Of a DNA stretch of 64,000 nt, positions 16,751-24,415 are shown piece after piece. Under the pieces are notes generated by a model that saw only the letters and a list, made by a program, of their open reading frames with translations, did not search any database and was not told where the DNA came from. Location of the stretch: positions 1 through 64,000 of the forward strand of contig JAVJTA010000011.1 in the NCBI GenBank assembly GCA_040219135.1, read 5' to 3'. Positions within the stretch are counted from its first letter, which is position 1. The number at the start of each line of letters is the position of its first letter. A program made the position numbers and the translations under genes. The DNA comes from UBA7803 sp040219135 (GTDB lineage Bacteria; Pseudomonadota; Gammaproteobacteria; Pseudomonadales; Azotimanducaceae).

Positions 16751-17490
16751 GGCCGAGGCTGTGTGAGAACCCTCGAACTGGTGGGTTCTCTGGATGCGGA
16801 GCTGCGAGAACCACAGGGTTTACCATGACTCTGCCCCAGATGACGTGGCTTTTCTCAAGGCGATCGATCCTATCGGATCGCCTTGAGCACGGTTTGTGCT
16901 CCGAGGAGGTTGATCACTCGCTTCATGTTGTAGGCAAGCACATGAAGTCCCGTCTCCGTACTGACTCGATCGAGCGCTTTTGTTAAGAAGTGCGTCGATC
17001 CCATCCAGGATTTGAGCGTGCCGAAGGGATGTTCGACGGTCGACCGCCGGATTTGCATCCGCGTGAAGCGATAGATTAACCGTTCCCCAGCGGGGCACTC
17101 ATACTCATCGTCCTCAGGAACATAGCGGAACGCCGCGGTCAGCCACATCAGCTCGACGTTCCGCTTCGCTTCTCGCTCAAGGCGCCGCGATGACTGCACC
17201 TGGTTCAGGTAGCCATACACGTAGATGTTCAGCATGGTCCGCGGGTGATAGCCCGGGCGGCCCGTGCTCGCCGCCTCGGCCTTGAAGCCAAGTCCCGAGA
17301 TATTCAGCTTTGTCGATGAAGACATCGATAACCCTGACTGGGCTATCTTCACCGACATAGTCGTCGATACGTTCCGGAAACAGCGTGGACTGCTGGCGGT
17401 TCTCGCCCTCGACAAAGCCGCTCATCGAGACCCTCTCCGCTGGAATGTCTTATTCTACTTGCCGCGCAGAGTTTTCACACAGCCTCGGCC
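16751..17490. mobile_element. Internally deleted IS1182-like element
   Basis: Ends are 20-bp inverted repeats with one mismatch: GGCCGAGGCTGTGTGAGAAC at 16751-16770 and its complement at 17471-17490. Between them is a transposase remnant with the N-terminal and C-terminal parts but no middle. At 740 bp it is less than half of a normal IS1182-family element (about 1.6-1.8 kb, from general knowledge). No clean target duplication is seen at the tips. A larger duplication (16056-16157 and 17521-17622) flanks the whole region. Confidence 0.75.
16870..17425 (-). pseudogene. Truncated, frameshifted IS1182-family transposase
   Basis: The N-terminus MSGFVEGENRQQSTLFPERI (17425 down to about 17335) is typical of IS1182 transposases. 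The frame then shifts and continues as LGFKAEAASTGRPGYHP, YVYGYLNQVQSSRRLEREAK and NVELMWLT. It jumps from there to the C-terminal part (DEYECPAGERLIYRFTRM, STVEHPFGTLKSWMGSTHFL, NMKRVINLLG). The catalytic middle region is missing. The protein cannot be active, so any movement would need a transposase in trans. Confidence 0.85.
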
Positions 17491-17520
17491 AGAAGCGGCC
17501 GCTGGACGATTCCGCGGAAT

Positions 17521-17622
17521 CAACGTTCTTCATGGCGCTCCCCTCGATGACTGAGCCGCTATTGCACCGCCCAGCGCCACAATCGGCTGTCTCTCAATGG
17601 CAGCACCAGAAGTGCGTGCTCC
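17521..17622 (-). repeat. puhE 3' end and CBS-start duplicate (copy 2)
   Basis: The counterpart of 16056-16157. It contains the intact puhE stop (TAG at 17559-17561). Downstream on the minus strand lies an orphan ATGAAGAACGTT (17533 downward) matching the CBS gene start, which reads ATGAAGACCGTT. The CBS-like frame loses similarity after about five codons. Confidence 0.8.
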
Positions 17623-18308
17623 AGCACCGCCAGACCGGTGATGGTCCCGACCAGCGCCCAGGCCACGCGCTCGAATTCGCCGGCGCCGGGCTCGAACACG
17701 GCGAGCAGGTGCACGACGCAGGCGATTGCGCCGGCGGTCACGGAAACAGGGAACAGCGGGTTCATCGGCCGCCTGGCCATGTAGCTGCCGAGATAGCGCA
17801 TGTGCGCGGGCAGCAGCTCCAGGTCCATGTTCGCTACGCCGAGGAACAGATTCAGCTTGGCGCTCCAACGCATCAGCCACAGCGTGCCAAAGGTCCACGC
17901 GGCCACCGTGTTGGGAGCGTTCCAGCACAGTAAGATCACCCCGACGCCCACGCCGATCACCGTGAGTTCGTGGTACAGGCTGACGTTGACGCCGCGGCGG
18001 AATCGCTGCCAGCCACTCAACTCCGGCGGGCAGGGGCCTTTCTCCGGACCGGTGACCACGCCCATCAGGTAGCTCATCTCGAGCCAGCCCCACAGCACCA
18101 CCGCCGCAACGAAGGCGACATAGGCAGCGCTGGCCGTGGTGAGATCGACGGTCGCCTCGATGCCGGCGACCGCGGCACCGACCAGCAGCAGGCTCAGACT
18201 GAGGGTGACGACGTAGGTGCTCGCAGGTCGCCGATTGGCGAGCACCACGGCACCGGTTCCCACATACCAGGCCGCCACCGCCGCCAGAACAGGAAGCAGT
18301 ACGCCCAT
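17559..18308 (-). CDS. puhE: Photosynthetic complex putative assembly protein PuhE
   Basis: A 249-residue polytopic membrane protein (DUF3623 family) with about six hydrophobic segments. It starts at MGVLLPVLAAVAAWYVG, 5 bases after the acsF stop; a longer open frame upstream is only an overlap with acsF. Conserved features include WLEMSYLMGVVTGP, SLYHELTVIG and NLFLGVANMDLELLP. PuhE is known to influence reaction-centre assembly and bacteriochlorophyll supply in purple bacteria. It is the last gene of the bchF-puhE run. Its tail is duplicated beyond the IS remnant. Confidence 0.9.
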   Translation of the reverse strand: MGVLLPVLAAVAAWYVGTGAVVLANRRPASTYVVTLSLSLLLVGAAVAGIEATVDLTTASAAYVAFVAAVVLWGWLEMSYLMGVVTGPEKGPCPPELSGWQRFRRGVNVSLYHELTVIGVGVGVILLCWNAPNTVAAWTFGTLWLMRWSAKLNLFLGVANMDLELLPAHMRYLGSYMARRPMNPLFPVSVTAGAIACVVHLLAVFEPGAGEFERVAWALVGTITGLAVLEHALLVLPLRDSRLWRWAVQ

Positions 18309-18313
18309 GGCGC

Positions 18314-19381
18314 CTACCAGCTCGGCGCCGCCAGCACACGGGCCGGCAGTTCGTTGGGACGGACCGGCAGCACGTACAGCCGAGCGAAGACGGCGGCCGC
18401 ACGCGCAGCAATGCCGATCCGGCGCAGGCCGTTCCAGATACCGCCGCGTTCGCGCGCGGTTTCGTTGGCGGCCGCCAGCGCGTAGAGTTTCTCGAGCCCG
18501 CGTTTGAATCGCGGATCGTCCAGATCCAGGGTGAAAGGAAACACCTGCCGGCTGATCTGGCTGGTGATGCGCAGCACTTTGAAGTCGTAGTCGTCGACGT
18601 CGAAGCCCATGGCCTCGTGGAGACCCGGGCGCATGTGATCGCGCACGTACATGGTGGCGAACACCGCCAGCAGGAAGAAGCGGATCCACAGCCGGTTGAC
18701 GCCGCGCAGCAGCTTCGGATCGGCGCGCATGATCAGCGCGAACGCCTCGCCGTGGCGGTATTCGTCGTTACACCAGCGCTCGAACCAGCGGAAAATCGGG
18801 TGGAAACGCTTTTCGGGATGACGCTCGAACTGACGGAAGATCGTGATGTAGCGGGCGTAGCCGATCTTCTCCGACAGGTAGGTCGCGTAGTAGATGAACT
18901 TCGGCCGGAAGAACGTGTACTTCTTGTCGCGCTTGAGGCGCCCCAGGTCCACGGGAGTGCCGAAGTCCTTGAGCGAGCGATTGATGAAACCGGCGTGGCG
19001 GGCTTCGTCCCGGGCCATCAGCCGCATCAGCTCGCGGATTTCCGGGTGCTCCACCTTGCCGGCGATCTCCTGGTACAGCACGCAGCCGGAGTATTCGGCG
19101 GTCACGCTGCTGACCAGGAAATCGAGGAACTCCTCGCGCAGCTCCGGTGACATGGCGTGAATCTCGTCGGTAAAGCCGGCGGGTCGAACGAAGTGGTCCT
19201 CGTTGGCGTCGGCGGCGAACTCCCGCAGCATCTGCCGCCATTCGTCCTGCACCGAAGACAGATTGATGCGCTCCAGCGCCGCGATGTCGGTGGTGTAGAA
19301 GCGCGGCGTCAGCACGCGCTCCTCGTTGGCGCGCTGGGTCGCCTCGGCGGCGGTGGCGAAGGCGGTGACGTTGGCGTTCAT
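18314..19381 (-). CDS. acsF: Mg-protoporphyrin IX monomethyl ester oxidative cyclase
   Basis: 355 residues. This is the oxygen-dependent di-iron cyclase that forms ring E. The diiron ligands are visible in TAEYSG (Glu96), DEARH (Glu126, His129) and NDEYRHG. With no bchE in the window, bacteriochlorophyll synthesis would need O2, which fits an aerobic anoxygenic phototroph. The gene lies between puhC (21-base gap) and puhE (5-base gap), a common arrangement in proteobacterial PGCs. Confidence 0.96.
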   Translation of the reverse strand: MNANVTAFATAAEATQRANEERVLTPRFYTTDIAALERINLSSVQDEWRQMLREFAADANEDHFVRPAGFTDEIHAMSPELREEFLDFLVSSVTAEYSGCVLYQEIAGKVEHPEIRELMRLMARDEARHAGFINRSLKDFGTPVDLGRLKRDKKYTFFRPKFIYYATYLSEKIGYARYITIFRQFERHPEKRFHPIFRWFERWCNDEYRHGEAFALIMRADPKLLRGVNRLWIRFFLLAVFATMYVRDHMRPGLHEAMGFDVDDYDFKVLRITSQISRQVFPFTLDLDDPRFKRGLEKLYALAAANETARERGGIWNGLRRIGIAARAAAVFARLYVLPVRPNELPARVLAAPSW

Positions 19382-19402
19382 CAGTTCACTCCTGTTCGAA
19401 TC

Positions 19403-19876
19403 TCAACCCCGGGGCGCGTGCAGCAGCACAGCAAATGCCGCCACGTTGCTCGGCCCGAAGGCGTCCAGTGGGATGTGGCTCGCAGTCGCTGGATCTTCCA
19501 GCACGAGCCGGCCGTCGTCGCCGTAGGCCAGCAGAAACGGCGTCTCGGCACCGACGTCGTGCAGCGCCCGGGTGCGCGCCAGGGCACGCATGGCGCCGCG
19601 GACGAAGCCGCCGCTGCCGGGCTCGAGCGTGGCAACCACGCGGCCGTCGACGACGTCGATGACCCTGAGCGAGCCGTCGGCCTGGTCCTCGAACTGCAGC
19701 TGGCGCACCGCGTCCGCATGGGCAAGCGCCGGCTCGAAGACCCGGTCATGATCACCAAACAGGCGCACGGCGCCCACGGCCAACAGGCTGAAAGCAATCA
19801 GCGCGCCGGCGGCGAGCAGCGCGCCGCGAGGGAAGGTTTCAGCCGGCGCGTCACGCGAGTCGACCGGCGGGTTCAT
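19403..19876 (-). CDS. puhC: Photosynthetic complex assembly protein PuhC
   Basis: 157 residues with one N-terminal transmembrane helix (GALLAAGALIAFSLLAVGAV) and a periplasmic domain (LQFEDQADGSLRVIDVVDGRVVATLEPG ... GFVRGAMRALARTR). This matches PuhC, which aids organisation of the LH1-RC complex. Its ATG overlaps the puhB stop (ATGA), so translation is likely coupled. Confidence 0.9.
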   Translation of the reverse strand: MNPPVDSRDAPAETFPRGALLAAGALIAFSLLAVGAVRLFGDHDRVFEPALAHADAVRQLQFEDQADGSLRVIDVVDGRVVATLEPGSGGFVRGAMRALARTRALHDVGAETPFLLAYGDDGRLVLEDPATASHIPLDAFGPSNVAAFAVLLHAPRG

Positions 19877-20544
19877 GACAGCACCGCCTCACCGCGATAG
19901 CGCCCGGCCACCGGCCGTTGCGTGGCCGGCGTTGGCGCTTCGGACTCCTGCGCCGCCGGTGCGTGTCGGGCCAACGCCGCGCCCAGACGATCGGCGACCT
20001 GCTCGGCGTCGGCCACGCAGCGCAGCATGATCTGCGGGTGACGCAGCCGCCAGGGTCGCGCGTGGGGCCAGAGCACCGCGTAGGACACCCGGTCGCTGCC
20101 GCCCAGCGACAGCGCGATGTCGCCGGTCCCGTTGGCATAGCGCCTCAACTCGGCGCCTTCGATGATTTTGAACGGTACGTTCAGGGTCAGCCGCAGCGCC
20201 ACTCCGAAGCGCACCACCACCCGCTGGTTGGTCAGGGTGTACACGGACTCGCGGGCGCTCAACCAGGCCATCAGCGCCAGCAGGCCGATGGCGACCGCGG
20301 CTACCGAGGTGAGGCGCACCAGGGTCATTCCGATCTCTCCCAGCGGCGCGCCGTCGTGCAGCGCTTCGAGGACGAACCAGAGCGCAAGCAGGGCGAAGTA
20401 GGCGCCGACCTTGCGAACGTGAAACGCCCGGCGCGCCAGCGAGCGCCAGTCCGGGGCGCCGCGCCAGAGCACCGTCTCGCCCGGCGGCAGACGCTCGGGC
20501 AGCCCCGGTTCGGGCTCGCGCTCGAAGTCGTCGTGGCCGCTCAT
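19873..20544 (-). CDS. puhB: RC-LH1 assembly protein PuhB
   Basis: 223 residues. The cytoplasmic N-terminus has LPPGETVLWRGAPDWRSLARRAFHVRKV, a PH-like (bPH2) family signature. Membrane helices follow (VGAYFALLALWFVLEAL; SVAAVAIGLLALMAWL), then YTLTNQRVVVRFGVAL. PuhB assists assembly of reaction centres. Its start overlaps the puhA stop by 4 bases. Confidence 0.92.
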   Translation of the reverse strand: MSGHDDFEREPEPGLPERLPPGETVLWRGAPDWRSLARRAFHVRKVGAYFALLALWFVLEALHDGAPLGEIGMTLVRLTSVAAVAIGLLALMAWLSARESVYTLTNQRVVVRFGVALRLTLNVPFKIIEGAELRRYANGTGDIALSLGGSDRVSYAVLWPHARPWRLRHPQIMLRCVADAEQVADRLGAALARHAPAAQESEAPTPATQRPVAGRYRGEAVLS

Positions 20545-21362
20545 ATCAGCGGCTCCGCACGCTGCGGCGTGGCGTAGAGCAGGCCGCCGCCGAAGTAGGC
20601 GCTGATGCGGTCCTCTTCGAGCAGCGTCACCTGATCGGGGCTCGCAAGTCCCGGGGCGCGCGCGAAATGCTCACCGAGCACGGCTTTCACCATGACCCGG
20701 GCCCGGGACTTCTCCACGTGCGCGAAGTTCACCGGCACCAGCGTGCGGCGGGTCGCTTTCGAACCCGCGGCATCGGGATCGGCGGCGGCACCGTTCTGCT
20801 CGCCGCCGGGAACGTCCACTTCGACTTCGAAGTAGCGCACCAGTGGGTCGGCGCGGTCCACCCAGACGTCGACGACACTGCCGCCGCTTTCGCCGTCTGC
20901 ACCGACCACCGGCAGCCCGCGGGGATCGGGGTCCCGGGGTTCCAGACCGTAGTCCGGCAGCGCGCGCAGCGGCAGGATGCGATTCTCTCCCTCTACGGTG
21001 CGATCCGGCACGTCGCTGCGCAGCGCGAAGGACGCCGGTCCGACGCCATCCACCATCGGATCACCGGTGGGTTCCAGCGGCGCGCCGAGGAACGGCAGGT
21101 AGGGTTCGGCGGCCAGCTGCCGCGGCGGCTCGGCCCGCGGCACCGTCACCGACTGGCCATCGGCCAGCAGAAACGTCTTCGGCTCCGGTGGTCGCGGAAA
21201 GCCGATCACGTCGATGTAGGCCGAGCGTTCGGACTCCAGGGGGAAACCCTCCCGCTTGTCCTCCTTGCGCAGGTAAAGGATGAGCCCAGCGAAGAACACC
21301 CAGAACGCGTACAGCACGACCTGAGCGACGTCGATGTAACCCGTGATGGCACCCGTTTCCAT
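20541..21362 (-). CDS. puhA: Photosynthetic reaction centre H subunit
   Basis: 273 residues. One N-terminal transmembrane helix (QVVLYAFWVFFAGLILYL) is followed by the cytoplasmic PRC-barrel-like globular domain (ADGQSVTVPRAEP, GLPVVGADGESGGSVVDVWVDRAD, FEVEVDVP). The subunit shapes proton access to QB. The start METGAITGYIDVAQ is chosen by family similarity and the GGGAG 9 bases before it; the open frame upstream lies in lhaA. A charged insert (GGEQNGAAADPDAAGSK) near residue 200 looks longer than usual. Confidence 0.96.
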   Translation of the reverse strand: METGAITGYIDVAQVVLYAFWVFFAGLILYLRKEDKREGFPLESERSAYIDVIGFPRPPEPKTFLLADGQSVTVPRAEPPRQLAAEPYLPFLGAPLEPTGDPMVDGVGPASFALRSDVPDRTVEGENRILPLRALPDYGLEPRDPDPRGLPVVGADGESGGSVVDVWVDRADPLVRYFEVEVDVPGGEQNGAAADPDAAGSKATRRTLVPVNFAHVEKSRARVMVKAVLGEHFARAPGLASPDQVTLLEEDRISAYFGGGLLYATPQRAEPLI

Positions 21363-21375
21363 TTTGCTCTCCCAG

Positions 21376-22794
21376 CTAACCCGGAAATTCCGCCAGCCCG
21401 AAGCGTCCGGGTGGCAGAGGCTGCGCGACCCGCACCAGCGGTCCGATCGCCACCAGGGTGACGAACAGCAGCGCAATCTCCAGGTGATAAACGAAGACGT
21501 AACCCGTTGCAGAATCCATGAGCGCGGTGCCGAGGCTACCGCTCGCCGCGAGCGCAGACACCGCGTCGCGCAATGCACCGCCGATCGCGATGCCGCCTCC
21601 CAGGGCGCAGGCCTGCACTGCCCCCCAGGCGCCGAGCGCCATGCCGTGGTGCTCGTCGCTGGACAACGCCATGACGGCCACCAGCGATCCCACCGCGAAC
21701 AGCCCGCCGCCGAAGCCGATCAACACGGTGCCGACGCGGAACAACGCGGGGGATTCGAGGGGCGCCGAAAAGATCACCGCGGAGAACGCGAGTACGCCGA
21801 CCAGCGCCCCCAGGGAGGCGAGCCGATACACGTTGACCCCGCGGTTGAGACGCTGGGCGGACCAGGCGAACGCGGCCAGGGTGCCGCCGGCGAGCAGCGC
21901 CGTGAGCAGCGTGGTGTCCGCCACGCCGAGCCGCAGGACCTCGCCGCCGTAGGGTTCGAGAAGAATGTCCTGCATGCCGAAGCCGGCAGTACCGAGTCCG
22001 GTGGCGACGAGCAGCCGGCGCAGACGACCGCCCCGGTCGAAGCTGCGCCAGGCCTCGCGGAAGGCGATTCGCGGCCGATCGTGGCGGGTCAGGTCCGGAT
22101 TGCGCGGCTCCTGCTTCCACAGGGCGGCCACGTTCAGAGCGATACAGACCAGGGCGCAGCCCTGAATCACCTGGATCAGCCGCAGGTGCGAGAAATCTTC
22201 GAGCAGCACGCTGAACGCCAGCGCGCTCACGACGGTACCGGCGAGCAGCATCACGTACAGCAGGGCCACCACCCGCGGGCGCGACTCCGCCGGCGCCAGA
22301 TCCGTGGCCAGGGCGAGACCGGCTGTCTGGGCCGTGTGCATGCCGGCACCGATGAGCAGGAACGCCAGCGCCGCGCCCAGCGCACCGGCCCAGGCCGGCC
22401 CGTGACCGTCACCGGTGAGCACCAGCAGCGCGAACGGCATGATGGCGAGGCCGCCGAACTGCAGCAGGGTACCCATCCAGATGTAGGGCACCCGGCGCCA
22501 GCCGAGGAACGAACGGTGCTGATCGGAGCGGAAGCCGATCAGCGCGCGAAACGGTGCGAACACCAGCGGCAGCGCCACCATCAACGACACCAGCGAGGCG
22601 GAGACGCCGAGCTCGACGATCATCACCCGGTTCAGGGTGCCGTTGAGCAGCACCAGCACCATGCCTGCGCTCACCTGGAACAGTGCCAGACGCAGCAGCC
22701 GCAGCAGCGGCAGGTCCGGGCTGGCGGCATCGGCGAACGGCAGCAGCCCGGGGGCCAGCTGCGTCCACATGCCCTGCCAGCCGCGGCCGATCAT
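21376..22794 (-). CDS. lhaA: LhaA/PucC-family LH1 assembly carrier
   Basis: A 472-residue polytopic membrane protein of the BCD (bacteriochlorophyll delivery) branch of the major facilitator superfamily. Family signatures include NGTLNRVMIVELGVSASLVSLM, FRALIGFRSDQHRSFLGWRRVPYIW and FGMQDILLEPYGGEVL. LhaA is needed for light-harvesting 1 assembly. The start MIGRGWQGMW overlaps the bchM stop (ATGA). It precedes puhA by 13 bases, the standard bchM-lhaA-puhA order. Confidence 0.94.
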   Translation of the reverse strand: MIGRGWQGMWTQLAPGLLPFADAASPDLPLLRLLRLALFQVSAGMVLVLLNGTLNRVMIVELGVSASLVSLMVALPLVFAPFRALIGFRSDQHRSFLGWRRVPYIWMGTLLQFGGLAIMPFALLVLTGDGHGPAWAGALGAALAFLLIGAGMHTAQTAGLALATDLAPAESRPRVVALLYVMLLAGTVVSALAFSVLLEDFSHLRLIQVIQGCALVCIALNVAALWKQEPRNPDLTRHDRPRIAFREAWRSFDRGGRLRRLLVATGLGTAGFGMQDILLEPYGGEVLRLGVADTTLLTALLAGGTLAAFAWSAQRLNRGVNVYRLASLGALVGVLAFSAVIFSAPLESPALFRVGTVLIGFGGGLFAVGSLVAVMALSSDEHHGMALGAWGAVQACALGGGIAIGGALRDAVSALAASGSLGTALMDSATGYVFVYHLEIALLFVTLVAIGPLVRVAQPLPPGRFGLAEFPG

Positions 22795-23516
22795 TCCGCG
22801 GCCTCCTCGCCCCGCACGAGCCGCAGCGCCTGGGAGGTGTAGAACCCGGAGCTCACCCGCCGATGCTCAGCCACGGTCCAGTCCCCGCCGAGGGCGCCCG
22901 CCAGGTCGCCGCGCAGATCCTCGAACCGGCAGGGACGCACGTCCGGTGCCCGGTCGCTGCGCGGAAACAGCCGACCCACGGCGCGCTTCACCGCAAGCCG
23001 CGGGGTCAGCGGTACATGGGTGAAGAGCATGCCCTGGCGCACCCGCGGGGCGAGCCCGGCGAGCGCTTCGGCGACGTCGCGCCGGCCGTAGTGAATGAGT
23101 GAATCCATGGCCACGGCGTAGTCGAACTCGCCGAGATACGGCGCGAGCATGTCGCCGCTGACGAACTCGATCATCCCGGCATCGACGTCCACCGGCAGTC
23201 GCTCCCGGGCCAGTTCCACCAGGGTCGGCGACAGATCGATGGCGGTGACCCGGGCACCACGGCGCGCCGCCTCCACCGCCAGCGCACCCGTTCCGCAGCC
23301 CGCATCGAGCACGCTCAGACCGGTGAGATCGGCGGGCAGCCAGTCGAGCAGCGTCCGGCGCATCTGCTCACGCCCGGCGCGCACACTCTCGCGGATGCGT
23401 CCAAGGGGCGCATCCGACGTGAGCTGGCGCCAGGCGTCCGCCGCGGTGCGGTCGAAATAATGGGCGATCTCGCCGCGCCGGGTCAGGTAGCTTGAAGTGT
23501 CCGTGGGTGCGCTCAT
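22791..23516 (-). CDS. bchM: Mg-protoporphyrin IX methyltransferase
   Basis: A 241-residue SAM-dependent methyltransferase with motif I VLDAGCGTGALAVEAARRG. BchM-specific segments include YFDRTAADAWRQLTSDAPLGRIRESVRAGR near the N-terminus and MDSLIHYGRRDV. The ATG shares one base with the bchL stop (TGATG). A TTG one codon upstream is possible but unnecessary. Confidence 0.95.
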   Translation of the reverse strand: MSAPTDTSSYLTRRGEIAHYFDRTAADAWRQLTSDAPLGRIRESVRAGREQMRRTLLDWLPADLTGLSVLDAGCGTGALAVEAARRGARVTAIDLSPTLVELARERLPVDVDAGMIEFVSGDMLAPYLGEFDYAVAMDSLIHYGRRDVAEALAGLAPRVRQGMLFTHVPLTPRLAVKRAVGRLFPRSDRAPDVRPCRFEDLRGDLAGALGGDWTVAEHRRVSSGFYTSQALRLVRGEEAAE

Positions 23517-24415
23517 CAATCGAATCCGAGAAAGTCGAACAGATCCCGGTCCTTCATCGGCTGGGCCAGGCAGGGTTCCACGCCCTGAAGCAGACGTTCG
23601 GCGAGTTGCATGTACTCGTTCTGCACCGCGCGCAGCTCGTCGGAATCGGGCATCTCGAACAGCGTCGACTTCTTCAGCCGGCTGAGCCGGATGATGTCGA
23701 GATCGGGAAAGTGAGCGACGCGATTCAGGCCCACGGCCTTGTTGAAGCCGTCGATCTGATCCGTCGCCGCGCTGCGGTTGGCGATGACGCCACCGACGCG
23801 AACGCCGTAGTTCTTCGACTTGGCGCCGATGGCGGTGACGATGCGGTTCATGGCGAAGATCGAATCGAAGTCGTTGGCAGCGACGACCAGCGCCGACTGG
23901 GCGTGCTGGAGCGGCGAAGCGAAGCCGCCGCAGACCACGTCGCCGAGGACGTCGAAAATGACGACATCAGTGTCTTCGAGCAGGTGGTGCTCCTTGAGCA
24001 GCTTCACCGTCTGCCCGACCACGTAGCCGCCGCAGCCCGTGCCCGCCGGGGGCCCGCCCGCCTCGACGCACATCACGCCGTTGTAGCCTTCGTAGACGAA
24101 GTCTTCCGAGCGCAGCTCTTCGGAATGGAAGTCCACCGACTCGAGCACGTCGATCACCGTCGGGACCAGCGTCTTGGTCAGGGTGAAGGTGGAGTCGTGC
24201 TTGGGATCGCAGCCGATCTGCAGCACGCGTTTGCCGAGTTTCGAGAACGCCACCGACAGGTTCGACGACGTGGTGCTCTTGCCGATGCCACCCTTGCCGT
24301 AGATGGCGAACACCTGCGCGCCCTCGATGGCGTCGTCCGGGTCGAGGCGTACCTGCAGGCTGCCTTCCCCGTCGCCGCGCGAGGGCTGAATGGTGATGGG
24401 TTGAGCTATGGTCAT
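23516..24415 (-). CDS. bchL: Dark-operative protochlorophyllide reductase, iron-protein subunit BchL
   Basis: 299 residues. A nitrogenase NifH-like ATPase that donates electrons to BchNB. It has the P-loop YGKGGIGKST and cluster-binding cysteines in PAGTGCGG and LGDVVCGGF. The ATG overlaps the bchH stop (ATGA); upstream open frame belongs to bchH. Because the enzyme is oxygen-sensitive, its pairing with an O2-dependent cyclase implies activity at low oxygen or protection. Confidence 0.97.
   Translation of the reverse strand: MTIAQPITIQPSRGDGEGSLQVRLDPDDAIEGAQVFAIYGKGGIGKSTTSSNLSVAFSKLGKRVLQIGCDPKHDSTFTLTKTLVPTVIDVLESVDFHSEELRSEDFVYEGYNGVMCVEAGGPPAGTGCGGYVVGQTVKLLKEHHLLEDTDVVIFDVLGDVVCGGFASPLQHAQSALVVAANDFDSIFAMNRIVTAIGAKSKNYGVRVGGVIANRSAATDQIDGFNKAVGLNRVAHFPDLDIIRLSRLKKSTLFEMPDSDELRAVQNEYMQLAERLLQGVEPCLAQPMKDRDLFDFLGFD

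Noticed and set aside
16591..16986. A 131-residue plus-strand frame at the IS end
   Set aside because: It crosses the terminal repeat and transposase remnant and has no similarity.
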